Assembly: GCA_050084515.1 (NCBI GenBank)
Contig: CM114272.1
Coordinates: 24,304,001 to 24,368,000 of the forward strand
Source: Blasia pusilla
Taxonomy: Eukaryota > Marchantiophyta > Marchantiopsida > Blasiales
Length of the DNA: 64,000 nt
Reading direction: 5' to 3'
A model generated the notes under the pieces. The model was given only the letters and a program-made list of their open reading frames with translations, was not told the origin of the DNA and ran no database searches. A program made the translations under genes and the position numbers. Positions 45,101 to 58,351 of the stretch are shown one piece after another (the first letter of the stretch is position 1; each line of letters begins with the position of its first letter).

Positions 45101-48100
45101 CTTGATAGATTTTAATTTTACTGCTTGTTAGTAATAGAGATATGTCTGTATACTGATGATTGTGAGTAGTTTGGTGGGTATGAAACATACGAGAAAGTTA
45201 ACATTTTAATGAATGAGGACCTTGCCATGTTCCATAGTATGATGGCAAGCATATGTGATTTGATACTTGTGAAGGCCTGCAGTTGCAATCAGGAAAAGAT
45301 CTTGGAATTAGTGAAAAACACAGTGGATAGGTTGAAGTAAGGAGGTCATCAGATGAGTCTACCAGAAGTGTTTGGGTGGAAATTGATGATGCAAATTGTG
45401 AGTGGGCCACACAAAGTAGAACTTGAGACAAGAAGGAAAGGGGAGGCTTAGCTTTCGGGATTTCTCCCTGTGGGATGTTTTTTGCAGCAAGGAGTTCAGA
45501 AGGTGCTGGACATCAGACTTCATCCAGGTGGCCTGCCACAACTTGTTTGCAGCTGCAATGCAGTAAGTTTCTGCCCACTAGCTTTTTTGACTCTCCACAC
45601 CAGTTTGGTTGTCTGCTAGTTTACAGGCTGAGAGTATTCAAAATGATTGCTTTACTTCGTGTGCACACAAGCCAAGTTCTTGGCTGCTTTTGTCTGGTCT
45701 TGATTGGTACATGGCTGGGTGTTGATGAAACCAGTAAGGAGTTATGCTCCTGCTATAGTTTCATTTCGAGAGACTCTTGCATTTCACTTCTAATGAGTGT
45801 TCTTGTGTCTCTCTAGAGGGTAAGTGCCATCTCTTTCTCTTCTTGGCATTGTCTTAGGGTCTTACTTTTCCTTTGGTTTGCTTTCCTTGTATATTGCTCT
45901 TTCACAGAGTTCTTGTTTGATCTGCTTATTTTCTTTGTCATTGATTAATCAGGCTGGGATTATTTAGCATCCCTCCTGTGAGTGTTTAAATACTCATCCC
46001 TCCTAGTTTGCACCAAGATGAAATCCTCACCCCAGTCTGGTAGAGTTTGTGGTTTCCTCTCTTCATTCTTTTGTTGCTTTCCTGGATTCCTTTGTGTCTC
46101 TCTTGGTCCCGGTTCTTGTGTCTCTCTAGAGGGTAAGTGCCATCTCTTTCTCTTCTTGGCATTGTCTTAGGGTCTTACTTTTCCTTTGGTTTGCTTCCCT
46201 TGTATATTGCTCTTTCACAGAGTTCTTGTTTGATCTGCTTATTTTCTTTGTCATTGATTAATCAGGCTGGGATTATTTAGCATCCCTCTTGTGAGTGTTT
46301 AAATACTCATCCCTCCTAGTTTGCACCAAGATGAAATCCTCACCCCAGTCTGGTAGAGTTTGTGGTTTCCTCTCTTCATTCTTTTGTTGCAATCCTGAAT
46401 TATTTTGTGTCTTTCTTGGTCCCGGTTGTCAATATGACTTGGAGTTTCATCTACTCTTGCCTTTTGGAGATAAAATGAACGAATTGGGTTTTGAGCACTG
46501 CTGTAAGCTGATGAAGTAGGCGAGTTTGGGATGGATTTTGGACTATCATTCCATCAACCTGACTTCAGATTCAGTCCTGTCTCTTCATTTTGCTGGGCTG
46601 ATCTTGGATTATTTAGTGAGAATAAACAGCTGATTTGGTTGTAAATGTATTCTGTACATGCTTTTCTAGTCCGCAACTTTCCCTTGAGTCAATCCAAACT
46701 CATGTATCTGTTACGCTCTAGATGTTCGCCTCTCTGTAATTCTCACAAATTTGACGACTTTGGCAGGCACCCAATGAGCTACTTCTTTATAACTTGTCGA
46801 CTGGGAGAGCGAAAGAGCTTTCTGGGCATAATTGTCAGGTTAGTTGCACAGCGTCATTATTCTTGATATGATGGGAGGGTCAAATCGTCTGGAGTAGACA
46901 CTATTGGATTATAGATTTCTGGTCAGAGTTTGAGGAAGTTTAGGAATGTTGGCTATGAGGAAGCAAGTAGGGCTTTAAAAGTGGACTTCGTTGATACCAA
47001 CTTTGCTGAGACTTCCTGTCACCATTGTTGTTTGTCTGGAATTTTTCGCTTTGTGGCTTAATATTTGGGTTGTCTTTGGATGGTAGTAATCGTGGAGTTT
47101 ACAGTATTGTGTGAATAGGGATCAATAATGAAAGGTTTCTTCTCTGTTCACATTGCAGCAAGATTATCCATTTTGTTGGTGATTTCTCTCTAGGATTGTA
47201 GCCTTGCCTCCTAGTACATATAGTAGGAGGTTCAGATTAACTAATCATCAGTTTATGACGATTCATTCCCAATCTAAAGCCTACTGACAACAGTTGAAAA
47301 TGAGGTATGGAATTGACTTTGAGCTGGATCAAATTGGAGTAATCAGATTCAAGCAGTTGAGTACGCACTGGAAGGGGAAAGGATCGTTTCATGCGGCACT
47401 AACATTTTGAAGGTAAGAGTGGATGGGTGGTGGGGTTCTTACAGGGTAGACGTTTGTAGTTCGTTTAATAACTTCACAGAGAGAAATAATGTCATCTGTG
47501 AGGTGTAATGATTTTCCTTTAATGGACTTGTTTGTGGTGGTGTTTGTAGGTTTGGGACTCGTCATTGGGAACATGCCTTTTCACTATGGGACCCAGGGAT
47601 GATGAAGGCACTCCTGGTCATAAGAAAAAAATAAGTGCTATGGCAGTTCACCACTTACAATCTTGTAAAGTTTCTGATGCCCAAATCTGTTTGCTTACAA
47701 GTTGAATGTCTCCCAGTGTTAATTGAAGAAATATACAGATGGACCTTAACATAGGAAAATGATATTGCAGGTTCAAGAGTTTGCTGAGTTTTAAAATATC
47801 AGAGTTTCTCTACAACCTAGCTCTCACAAGCACACTTAGTGCAATAGCAACCACTGAGGTTAGATTGTGTAGGAAAGTACCAGACAACCTGTACCACCAG
47901 ACTACCTAGCATTCACAAGCACATTTAGTGCAACAACCACTACTCAGGTTAGTAGTAGTACGACATCTAAATAGCAACCACTCAGGTTAGTCCTAATAGA
48001 CACCTTGCATCACAAGACTCTCTGAACCCCTCAGGTCAGCAGACCACTCAGTCTGTACGCAGAAACACACTGCACGACTAAGGTCAGAAGAACACTCCTC

Positions 48101-51100
48101 TCAGGTAAGCAAAGCATATTCAGTGCTGCTCAATCAGCTCTTCAAGCTCAGAGAGTTGTGTAAGAAAAGGTGTGAGAGAATGTAAATTGACAGGACACTC
48201 ACAAGGGGTTATATACAGCCAAAAGATGGAGTTCTAGGTTTTAGGGTTAGGGTGTGCCGCCCGTAGTAATTCACAAAATTACTAAGGTAGATCTATGGTA
48301 ACAATAAATTACTATTTATTATGGTAAAACACGAAGTTACTATAGTAATTCTATAAGTTCCTATTCACTATAGTATACTCCAAGTTACTATTTTTTATAA
48401 CACTGATTATTGTTTTATGACCTTGTTTCACTATCTTAAAGATATCAGTATGTCCATCACACTGCTCCCTCTGTGAAATAAGCCAGACTTCAGTTTTGAA
48501 CAGTGTCTTTTCTTTTGATTTTGATGGCACCTCTTTGGTTCTTAAAAGGTCTTACAATACCTTGGGTTTAATTACCGTAGGTCTTGTGGCAACAAGTGGT
48601 GGAGAAGGTGAAAGTGAGCTACTTCTTTGGAATGTTCGTACTGGAGAACTTGCCTCCGATTTAAATGTTGAAATGAGGTGAAACTGACTGGATGTGGTGA
48701 CTGTGACTTTTGGCCTGCTTTGCTATCATGAATATTGTTCTGCTTGATTGGCCTTGCGAAGAAGATGATGTGGTGGCAGTCACAGTTTCAGAGAAGTTTG
48801 AAAGAAAAAGAGAAATTGCAGGAATGGTGAAATTACTGATTATACACTAATAGAATTTATTGGTTTTGTGGTTTGACTGGGCTTCCATAGAATCATATGG
48901 TGTCGTTTACTTAACAATAAAATTTTTTGCACCGTGTTGCAGACAAAGAAGATCCAGTCTTCCATCCATGGATGCGATGAAGTTTTGCCATGATAATCTC
49001 CTTATTTGTGGCAGTGACTCTGCGGATTCGCAGCCTGCAGTCGTGCAGATATGGGATGTGGATGCCATCAGGGAGCTCATGACATTTCCTGCTAATGACT
49101 CAGTAAGCTCAAATAACCATAGCTTGTTTCTGTTCAAATTCCCTGTTGTTCAGAATTATAGTAGTGAATGTTGAAGATTGATGGAATCTTGTTCAAGAAT
49201 TATGGTTCAGGCTTAGGCCATATCCCATGTTATACATCATACACTTAAATATTGTAATGATATCTCAGTGCTGCTAGTGTATGCTTTGTTTGTTTTGAGA
49301 CACACCTTGCAGCTGAATAATTCTGACTCCACCATTATTTTGTGCCGCAGTACATCACATGCTTAAACACAAATCCATCAGGCTCCACAATCATTACAGG
49401 TATCTTTTTTTTCTTCAGAAGCACAAGTTTGGGGTTTTCTCAGGAAGTTATTTGAGTTGATCTGTACATGATGTTAGTGATGCTAACTGGGCTAAGTTTT
49501 TTTCTCTATACTTTCAGTCGTATCACTCTAAACAATTATCTAATTGCCCATGACACTTTGATGGTTCTGTGGTTGAAGAGTCTCATTGTTGCCCCTATGA
49601 GAAATCTGTGCTGTGTGTAGATCTTCTGAAGAAGGGAGCATGAAATAGAGTCAAATGTTTAATCTCTACAGCAAAATTTAGGAAGAGTCTTTCAAGTTGT
49701 TATCACTTGGCTGAATTCTTGTTTCTTAAGGCTGTAAGACCAGCGGTTCAAGATAATGGGTTTAGTGCGTTTAGTCTTAAGGAAATTACACTAGGTCGTA
49801 CTGTATTAGATAGGCTCTGTAAGGGTTCATGGTCCTTGTCTGGTTGGTGTCGTACAACTTCGTAATCATTTTTTGGAAATTCTTTCCCACTGATGGTCGG
49901 AGAACTGTCAAGCCATATTTCTTTTAGTTCTGTTATAATCACTCCATGGAGTAGGCTAGCCTTATGTCTTTCGTGTGTCCTCTAGGGAACTTGGACTTGG
50001 AGTGTGAGTCTTGTTGACCAGATAATCTATGCTTGTGACAGGAGGTGGTGATGGTACTGTGGGATTGTTTGATTTGAGAACGGGAGGTGGTATTGCACGT
50101 CTGCCACTAGGTGTGAAGTGTGAGGTAAGTATCTATTTCAACCTTAAATACATGCGGAGCTGGTTATGGAAACCTTTATACTGTGGTATCTTACATTCCA
50201 AATTATCTGACCTTCTACTTCTGTACAAAGATATGTTGTTGGATTGATCCATGGTTTGCCTCAGTTTTGTTAGGAATGCTACTGGGATATTTACCTGGCA
50301 CAATGGAAATTGTTTATATTGAAGAGACTGAGTCACAGGAATGCAGCTAAAGTACTGGATGTGGTGATCTAGGCTACTTCAGTGGCGTTCAGTTCTTGTG
50401 GCAAGTACTTCCATGCATCAAGTACAGCAAATAATTCGTTGGTTTGGGACACACGGATGATGCCAATGGAACCTGGTTTAAGGCCAATTGAGCGTCCCAT
50501 TCCAACCTCCAAGCTGAGTTCATGGGTGACTAGACCTCTGCACTGTCTTAGTCATGGTGATCCCATGCCAACAACTCAAAATGCTGGCCAGTTGCCAGGG
50601 TATGTTAAACTTGCAATTCTGTAGACTTCCTAAATACTTCCCCTAGATCATGAGGACAATCTTTTATTTCAGCAGTTACAAATTATTTGGGAGCACAAGT
50701 ATGAATGAGTCTTGGAAACATGAGAGATTTCAGAAGAGCAAGGAAGTCATCAGAAAGTGAGAAACTTTAAATTTGCACCATCCCACACTTATTACTGCAT
50801 TTGTTGCTCAGTTATGTAGATGAGGGAGATGGAGGTGTTAATGATGCACGTTGGTGTCAAAGTGCACCTGTTCTCGTCACAGCAAGTGGCAATGGCAGGT
50901 AAGCAATATATATTACAGTTCACAGGATTCAGCTGAAGAGTAATTTTCGTTTAGAGGAGTCTTCATAGTGAACGTGACACTTAAGAGGAGGTTGCTTATG
51001 GAGTTCTATGATGTCCGTCCATTGTATATCATAAAACTGTAAGAAAGATATTAGCTGACATTGGCTAGGCAAATACTATCCAATTGTGCAGTATTGCATT

Positions 51101-51639
51101 ATTTGCTGATCAAATGCTACTTGATTATGTAGTATTGCACTTTGGGATGTGGCGCTGGGGCAACCATGTGTGAGACTTCTATCAAGTCATTCTCGGTGCA
51201 TCAACACGGTGAGCTCATCCTAAGTTTTGAAAGTTGGCTTGAGTTGCGTTTAGTTTGGCAGAAGTTTAGTTGTAAAGAATTGTTCAAGACTATCTTTTCG
51301 TGTGCAGGTGGCAATATCTCCGGATGATCAACTCATTTGTAGTGGAGGAGATGATCAAAAAGTTGTAAGTCTTCTCTCTAGTTATGATTGTGATTATCCT
51401 TGCACTCCAATAGGTCACACTATTGATGGCACTTGTGAGACATTTCAATATATGCATAAAGCACAGTCCTGCCAGCTAATCAATTAAAGTAAGGCTTTCT
51501 TTGTTGAAGTGATTTTCTCTGGTCGATGCGGGTTTTGTTGCAGGTTCTCTATGAAAGTTTCAAAGGCGAATCAATCCGTGGATGGCGATTGACACATCCT
51601 CTTTCAGAGGACCAACAACCTGGAACGAGACCAGAATAA
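42123..51639 (+). CDS. Multi-exon WD40-repeat protein
   Basis: Start ATG 42,123. Supported exons: 42,123-42,428 (MATTSDMPAVATEAVG, EKWRPVYEWLENLKHKEVV); 42,670-42,886; 43,148-43,275; parts near 43,405-43,440, 43,580-43,620 and 43,670-43,823; 44,325-44,595; 44,905-45,065; 45,485-45,561 (VLDIRLHPGGLPQLVC); 46,766-46,841 (NELLLYNLSTGRAKELSGH); about 47,350-47,413; 47,551-47,667 (VWDSSLGTCLFTMGP); 48,582-48,677 (ELLLWNVRTGELASDL); 48,943-49,102; 49,351-49,399; 50,042-50,124 (GGGDGTVGLFDLRTGG); 50,383-50,599; 50,812-50,898; 51,133-51,208 (SIALWDVALGQPCVRLLSSH); 51,308-51,364; 51,544-51,639 with TAA. The C-terminal half is a seven-blade-type WD40 propeller, a protein-docking platform. The N-terminal half is unrecognised; some early exon joins are uncertain, and it could be a separate gene. 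Confidence 0.75.
45799..46427 (+). repeat. 313-bp tandem duplication in a WD40-gene intron
   Basis: The segment starting GTTCTTGTGTCTCTCTAGAG is repeated with a period of 313 bp (45,799-46,111 and 46,112 to about 46,427). Copies are nearly identical apart from the right end. It lies between the exons ending 45,561 and starting 46,766 and duplicates acceptor-like and donor-like sites. Confidence 0.92.
47800..48460. other. Intron segment with short repeats, possible LTR remnant
   Basis: ACTCAGGTTAG-like and CACAAGCACA.TTAGTGCAA motifs recur several times between 47,820 and 48,110. Further right are TATATACAGCC and an AT-rich tail with repeated ACTATAGTA. The pattern resembles a retroelement LTR or a MITE cluster within an intron. 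No boundary could be fixed. Confidence 0.3.
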
Positions 51640-53900
51640 TTGTGGACCATAAGCAAGGGGCTAACGCATGCTGGAATTCTGCTTCCTATTAGGAATTTAA
51701 TACAGAAACAGATGTAGATGAATGGCAAAAGTAGAGAAGCTGGCCAAACCATGTTGGTGTCTATTCGCTTGTAGTAGGTTTTTGGGTTTTTGGAATGATG
51801 GCTTCATTACCAACTGCAATGAATAGCATCACTATTTTTGTAAAATGTTTAGATGAGTATCCATACGGGCATTTATCTTACGGCTTAAACCATGCTAGTG
51901 TCCAGATGAGTTTCCGTTGTGCGGAAATCTGTTATATCGGGAATAGACACTTAAATTTTGCCTTCGCCATAATTTTGGGAAGCGCCGCATTCAACACAAA
52001 GGACTAAAATGTACAGGAAACGATTCGTGAACTTTGGCAAGTACGTATTTTGTGAAGCTGTGGAATGCTTCCCCTGCTCAGTTGTATGGTGTTTGTGGTC
52101 ATGGCAGCACTCGATCGTACAGGCATAAAGATTTAATAGGACTGCTTGAAGCTTTAAGGCCGTATGAAGTGCAATGCACACCAACTTGAAGTCCATAATT
52201 TTGTAGTGAGGCAGACTTGCATCTGAACTTAGTATGCCTTTATTAGGGCTGCAAAGCAGCCCTACAACATCCACATTTACCGTAGTCTTGCGGCCTCCAA
52301 AAGTGGTGGTTAGTTGTGTTTACATCTCCAACTAATGTTGGAGATGTAAATCAATAATGGAAGTTTGATAAAATAGTGAGAATCTCCATGTGTATATGTT
52401 TCGAGACAAGCATCTAGAGGTGGATAAGTTTTTCATAGGTACAATATTAGGTGGGTGCTCGAAAGAGTTGCATCAGTTTTGTACGCGTCTCATTGTGGAA
52501 CCTATGGACCAAAACAGTCAAGTTAGTTGGAGCAGGAAAGAAGAACATCATCTACATCATAGGTGGAAGTTGTATAGAATTATGTTTATCGAAGGTTTTC
52601 TTTTTGGGACCTTCTTTTAATATTATTTATAAGGGATAATCAAGGTTAGTATCTTTTTGAGTAATTATTCCTAATTTTCAAGTGAGACACTTTGTGGTTT
52701 ATTTTTGGGGGATTCTTCCGTTTGTTTTTATTTTCAATTTAAAAATATTTTTTTCCCTCTTTCGTAGAACCACTCTACATTACTCTAATGAAGTAATAAT
52801 GATATGTTATTTCTTTGTTGAGACGTCTTTGTATGACTTGCTAAGCTCGTTTCCAGAAATTTATCTCAAAGAGAGGGTGACACTCGTTATCGGACATTAA
52901 TGCTTGTACTAGCAAATTATTATTTCAATTTCTTCTCGTTAAAGGGATCATACTCATTATGATTTTCATTTTCAAGAGAAAAGGATTGGCTTAATAGGTA
53001 TATCAAGAGTATCTCTTGGTGATAAATTTTTTTCCAACAATCCTTGGTTTTATATAATGGAATTAAAAAGAAATAATCATTGCGGCCAATGCGTGGAGGC
53101 TCTAAGGTTGATGATAATAACATCATGCACAAGGAAGCAAATGAAGCAGTTGGCCTTATCAAAACCCCATTCTACTCCTCGGGGATTGCCAGGTCAATCA
53201 ACGCCCTTTGTCAATAGGGCAAAGGCCAAATAGCATGAAACTTATGGGCCATTGAGTACGAACCATCTCATTCATTTGACAAATGACGAGCAACACACAT
53301 AAGACAAAATGAATGATTAGATAGAGGAGAGGAACAAAGCAAGTAGAGAAGTTACGACCCTTACTACAGTCTATTCCCAGTGTAGAGGTTGCAGAATGCA
53401 AGTTATTATACAGATTTCTCAACCCCCGATGTGAATTTTTCAATCGTCATATGGATATGAATAGAGATAATCCGTAATAAAAACATCTAGTTTGTCCTTC
53501 CCAATTATTCCCCCGTGTTAGTGTTAATGCTCTCCACCGAGTAACTGTTCTTTATCAGGATGGATGAATGGCCACCAGAGTTACCACATCGAGGCGTATT
53601 TGGCATTAGCACAACTCGACCATTTATTCATTCAGTATTTTCTTCAAATTAGATAAATGCTCCATGTGAAGAGCTCACTCCAAGTGATTTGATGCATCAG
53701 AGTCAATATACCTGTCTCCTACAAACTCTTTCTTAACCACTACTCCTATATGATCAATCATAATCAAGAGATGCTCAATTTATGAGGAGTTTTTTTTTTT
53801 ATATTATACTTGAAGTTGTTATTCCACATAGCTTTGTTGTTGTAAGATTATTGTTCTCTTTTACGCCTTTTTCTTGAAGTAAATTTTGCAAAGTGATCCT
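51640..53900. other. 3' flank of the WD40 gene and intergenic DNA
   Basis: No gene recognised. The first few hundred bases are probably the 3' untranslated region. The rest is AT-rich with only short open frames. Confidence 0.4.
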
Positions 53901-54400
53901 TCATCTCATATTAATTGAAAAATCAAAAGACCCTCTATTGTAATCTTGATTCCAATGATTTCCACTATCATTACCTTGTGATTGTGTTTGTTTATGCTTC
54001 ATAATTGACTATGTAAAGTCATGTTGAGTGTCTCTTCCTCTATTGGTTTGATATCCAAAATGACCATGGAAGCTTCTATCACGACCTTGACCTCTATTTG
54101 ATCTGTTACTTCTAAATAGAACATTCTCTTCCATACTAAACGAGCTAATGCTATCGATTAGGTACATCTCATCATTAATCAACAGTGGGACTAACTCTTG
54201 AAATATTGGATACCTCTCTTTCATAAATATAAATATCTCAAAAGATTTGTAGTCTTTTGGAAGGCCTTGAAGAATAAACCAAATTAGATCATCATCTTCC
54301 ACAATCATTCTAATGCTATTCAATTGATCAACAATCTGTTTTGACACTCAAAATATAATTATTCATGCTTAGCGATCATTTTCACACTTTGTTCAATTGT
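53900..54400 (-). pseudogene. Ty1/copia gag fragment
   Basis: The minus-strand frame 54,009-54,347 encodes VDQLNSIRMIVEDDDLIWFI, LQGLPKDYKSFE and PIFQELVPLLINDE, the typical UBN2/copia gag pattern, then an Arg/Asn/Gly-rich tail (SNRSNRGQGRDRSFHGHFG). No pol sequence follows. A second copy of the tail lies on the plus strand at 60.5 kb. Confidence 0.8.
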
Positions 54401-54720
54401 TGTTTCAATCAAAGCTTTCTGATCTATATAGACATTCGGAATAACTTCTCCTATAGATCCCCGCCGAAGGTTGCACACGAACAAAGTCTGCATTCGTGAA
54501 CTTATTTATGTCCATCCTCAATGCACACCCGACTCTCCGTGACCCGCACTCGCGTTGCCCATAACTAGACTAACCCACACCCCAATCAACAACCCGACGC
54601 CAATTCCTAACACCAATTTTATAATCCGTATCCAACCCGCATCAAAACCACACTAGGAAAGTTTGTAAATACCTACACATCCCCGTTCTCCCATAGGATC
54701 CAATGAACCATACAGGAGAA

Positions 54721-54826
54721 CCACGAAACAACAAGATGGGACTTCGTCAAGTCCTTATAAGCGACATGCCATTCCACGAAACAACAAGATGGGACTTCGT
54801 CAAGTCCTTATAAGCGACATGCCATT
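54721..54826 (+). repeat. 53-bp perfect tandem duplication
   Basis: The unit CCACGAAACAACAAGATGGG... occurs twice with no difference that I can see (54,721-54,773 and 54,774-54,826). Likely a recent slippage event upstream of the dehydrogenase gene. Confidence 0.95.
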
Positions 54827-55274
54827 CTAGTCAAGGAGTAATCGGAAATATGGAGAACTAGTGTGTGGTCCTCTCATGGGGAAATTCCATCCATTAAACC
54901 CTCCATCCCCAAGTAGAGTGTCAAGTATCTTTATTTCTAGAAACATAAAAAGGTTACTTCTTGAGGGGTTTATTAAAAAAATCACGCTATATTTGGGAGG
55001 CCGTAAAAAGAAGAAGAGAAATTCGTTATCCGCTGTATGGATGGAGTAGGAGTTTGGTCGCAGTCCTCTGCTTCTCTCGGGGGGCCCTTGTCAGCGATGA
55101 AGTAGGCGTTCGGTGGTGTTTTTTGTCGTTGAGGTTTGTAGAGCAGAATTCGTGAGGAGACTTAGCTCCGTGCTCGGGGAGCGAATTGGGAATCCAGTGC
55201 TTCGCGATTGTCCGCTGCGGTAGTGCACTGATTCACGAAGGCGGAGGGGCGCGGGGATAAGGATTGAGATTGGG

Positions 55275-57236
55275 ATGGCGAGTGTTAGGATAGTTGGAGT
55301 GGTGGGAGCCGGGCAGATGGGCGCGGGCATTGCTCAAGTCGCAGCGGCTGCTAAATTGCAGGTGGTTATGGCCGATATCGACGATTCAGCTCTGAGCCGC
55401 GGGATGCAGTCGATTGCCTCGTCCCTTGCTCGGTTCGTGTGCAAAGGCTCTCTTTCTCAGGTCGATTTGGTACTCTGAATGGTGGTTTTGTCTGCCTGTG
55501 CTTGCTCGCAGCATGACCGGGAGAGGATTGAATTCTCAATTCGTTCCGCGCACTGTCCTGCCGCTGACTGCCTTTGTTTACAGGGATCGCGAGATTTCGA
55601 TTCCCTTCGTTTCTAGCAGTCCACTCTTTCCTCGTCTTTCCGCGTGAACTTTCGATTCCTTCCTCGCACTTTCCATCCGCTGAGTAGTGTGGTACCATCT
55701 GTTGATGAATGGTTGACACCTCCAATTATCAGAATCCGCAGAGTTCCCCTAGAGCTGAATCGGATGGCCTCTCTCTGATGGAGAGCGAGCGGTGAGGGTC
55801 TGGTACGTGGAGATTTCCATCCCGACGATGCCTTTTAGGAATGTTCCGTCTCTCAAAGCCAGAATTGTAATGCTTGGAGTGCAGGAAGAGCGCGATGCGA
55901 CTCTGGCTCGCGTGAAAACTACAGTGGCGATGAGTGATATGCGCGATGCAGATCTGGTTATAGAAGCCGTTTCGGAGAATGAAGACCTGAAGAGAAGAAT
56001 TTTTCGTGAGCTGGACCACGTCGTCAAGCCCACTGGAATCCTTGCCTCCAACACGAGTTCCATCTCCATCACTCGGATCGCTTCTTTCACACAGAGGCCT
56101 CAGCAAGTGCGTAGCTTACTTACATCGCACATTAGTAGCAGGCAGTTGTTCATTCATAGGACTTCAATAATGCATCCTGTGTTCAGTCAGGATAGAAATT
56201 GCAATTGGCCTTCGTCTCTGTGGACGAAGCAGATGACATCCTTCAGGAGTTGCGCACTTCTCTCACCAAGTTGCTGTACGCCACTGCCAGACAGTAATCT
56301 TATATGTGTTTTTGATAGCGTGTAGGTGGTGGGCATGCATTTCATGAATCCCCCTCCACTAATGAAGCTTGTCGAGCTAATCCGGGGCTTGCAAACCGCT
56401 GACTCTGTGTTCGAGACTGTCCAAGAGCTCGCCCAAAGGTGCGTTTCGATGAACTGCATCAACTCCTGCTCTACATTTTTTTTCCCTGGCCTGAATCACT
56501 CGGTTGGATCCCAATTTTTACTCAATAGGGGCCATAGCTCACATTATGAAGGGTTTTCGGCTGACAGCAGATTCATCGAGTGCTCAAATTCTGTCAGAGA
56601 TGCTCGATGGGGATGTGGCCGTGTTTGTTTGAGAGTTGGATCGTAGATTACCAGGGCGTCAGTAGTCAATTGAGTAAGGAAGGTGTTTTTACTTTCACGG
56701 AGTTCTGGTAGAGTTCGAGGAGGAAAGTTCTAAACTATGCGAGAATTGGGTCGGACACAGGACACACTAACGTATTCGAAAAGACAGGAGACTTACTCGG
56801 TCATTGAATACTGAGGAACCCCAGAGAGTTGATGAATACTTACAGCGGGGACATGACCTTGCGATGCTGATGGACATTCTTGACCACTTGCAGGTTGGGG
56901 AAGACAGTGAGCTGTTCGCGAGATTTTCCAGGATTTGTGGTGAACCGTCTGCTGATGCCAATGATAAACGAGGCCTTCATAGCTCTCCAGGAAGGTGTTG
57001 CTTCGGCAGAGGACATAGATACAGGCATGAAACTGGGAACAAATCAGCCTATGGGTCCGTTGACCCTGGCCGATTACATAGGATTGGATACATGTTTGGC
57101 AATCATGCAAGTGCTGCACAATGGGCTTGGGGACACGAAGTACAGACCTTGCCCCCTGCTTGTCCAGTACGTGGATGCAGGTTGGCTCGGTCGCAAGACT
57201 GGACGAGGAGTGTACAACTATAAGTCAGCTCTTTGA
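55275..57236 (+). CDS. 3-hydroxyacyl/3-hydroxybutyryl-CoA dehydrogenase
   Basis: Four exons with consistent phases: 55,275-55,460, 55,885-56,106, 56,326-56,438 and 56,894-57,236; 287 aa, the usual length for this family. The N-terminal Rossmann motif is [24 protein letters not shown] fits NAD(H) selectivity. [12 protein letters not shown] and [10 protein letters not shown] follow, then [16 protein letters not shown] with the catalytic His, and the C-terminal helical domain with [34 protein letters not shown] and [11 protein letters not shown]. It oxidises L-3-hydroxyacyl-CoA with NAD+. The stand-alone short form is typical of plant and bacterial 3-hydroxybutyryl-CoA dehydrogenases; a peroxisomal or mitochondrial role is inferred. 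No obvious PTS1 (ends YKSAL). No break seen. Confidence 0.93.
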
Positions 57237-58351
57237 GCTGCCGACTTTACTGAGCGTGGACGCTCTGGTCTTCTCTGCTTTCCAAAGTTGATGAGAAAGG
57301 ACTTTCTTCTGGACAGTTCTGGATCGAGATGGACAACGATTTGAAAGGCTGAATCTACCTCCGCAGTGCGAATAATAGTCGCACGTTTAGGACCCCCTAT
57401 CTTGGGTGATTGTCCCTTTGTGAATGAAACACACTCAGTCTATAGCTGCTAGGGCTCTAGGATGTGGATCGAGTGCCATGCCTTTCTACACACTAGTCTT
57501 TCATTGTAAATATCACTACCATTCCAATTCAGTTCTTCGCCATTGGAAAATGCTTGGAAGACCTCTTTCTAATTCTTTCCAATGCCACTGAGTACTGTGG
57601 GATGAATTTTCTTCACTGAGGTTGTCATCCAGGATTCTCTTCGTAAGTTCTGCCTTCCAGTGATTGAGTTGGAATTGATGGGTTGGGAACATTGTCTCTC
57701 TCTCGACAATCTTATACGTAGTGGAGGATCAGCTCCAGTTTGCCATTGGGTGATGTCCATGCTGGCTCTCTTGGTTGGTCTAGTCATTCATAGTCTTGGG
57801 TATGTCTTCGTCATGATTTGCACGCAAGTCACTACCGTCTTGAAACAGGCCAGGTGCCAAATGCACTTGAATGATGAGGGAAGTCTGACACACAATCCAG
57901 AAATGATGTGGCTGCAGCATATAAGATAGTAGTCAGTCTCTGTATAAAACCAGAATCTGAGGTGTGCAGTGAAAAGCGACTGAACACATGGAAGACTGAC
58001 TTGATTTCCCAACTTGTCTTTGGAATACAAAGACATCCATCAATTCATTTGCAGAAAATAGTAGTCATTACAGAGATGGAGTCCAAATTTGGCCCTTGGT
58101 CGATCAGCTGATCATATACACCTCATCCTACTCCTATGCAAAATTTGACCCCGACTGGCGATGATACACCCAATCCGAAGTCATTGTTAGCTACAACTTC
58201 TCGGAAACTGCCATTTCTTTCAATAAGAAAGTACCAGCCATCGGATCTGCTTCTGCTTTGACTGGTATACCAAGAACTCATTCTCCTTGACGTGAAAACT
58301 CTATGAATCTCAGATGAAGTAGCTGTGGAGCAAACCACAATTTCAAAGCCA
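57237..58351. other. 3' region between convergent genes, no gene seen
   Basis: Lies between the stop codons of the dehydrogenase (plus) and the uL30 gene (minus). It contains their 3' untranslated regions and no recognisable coding sequence. Confidence 0.5.
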
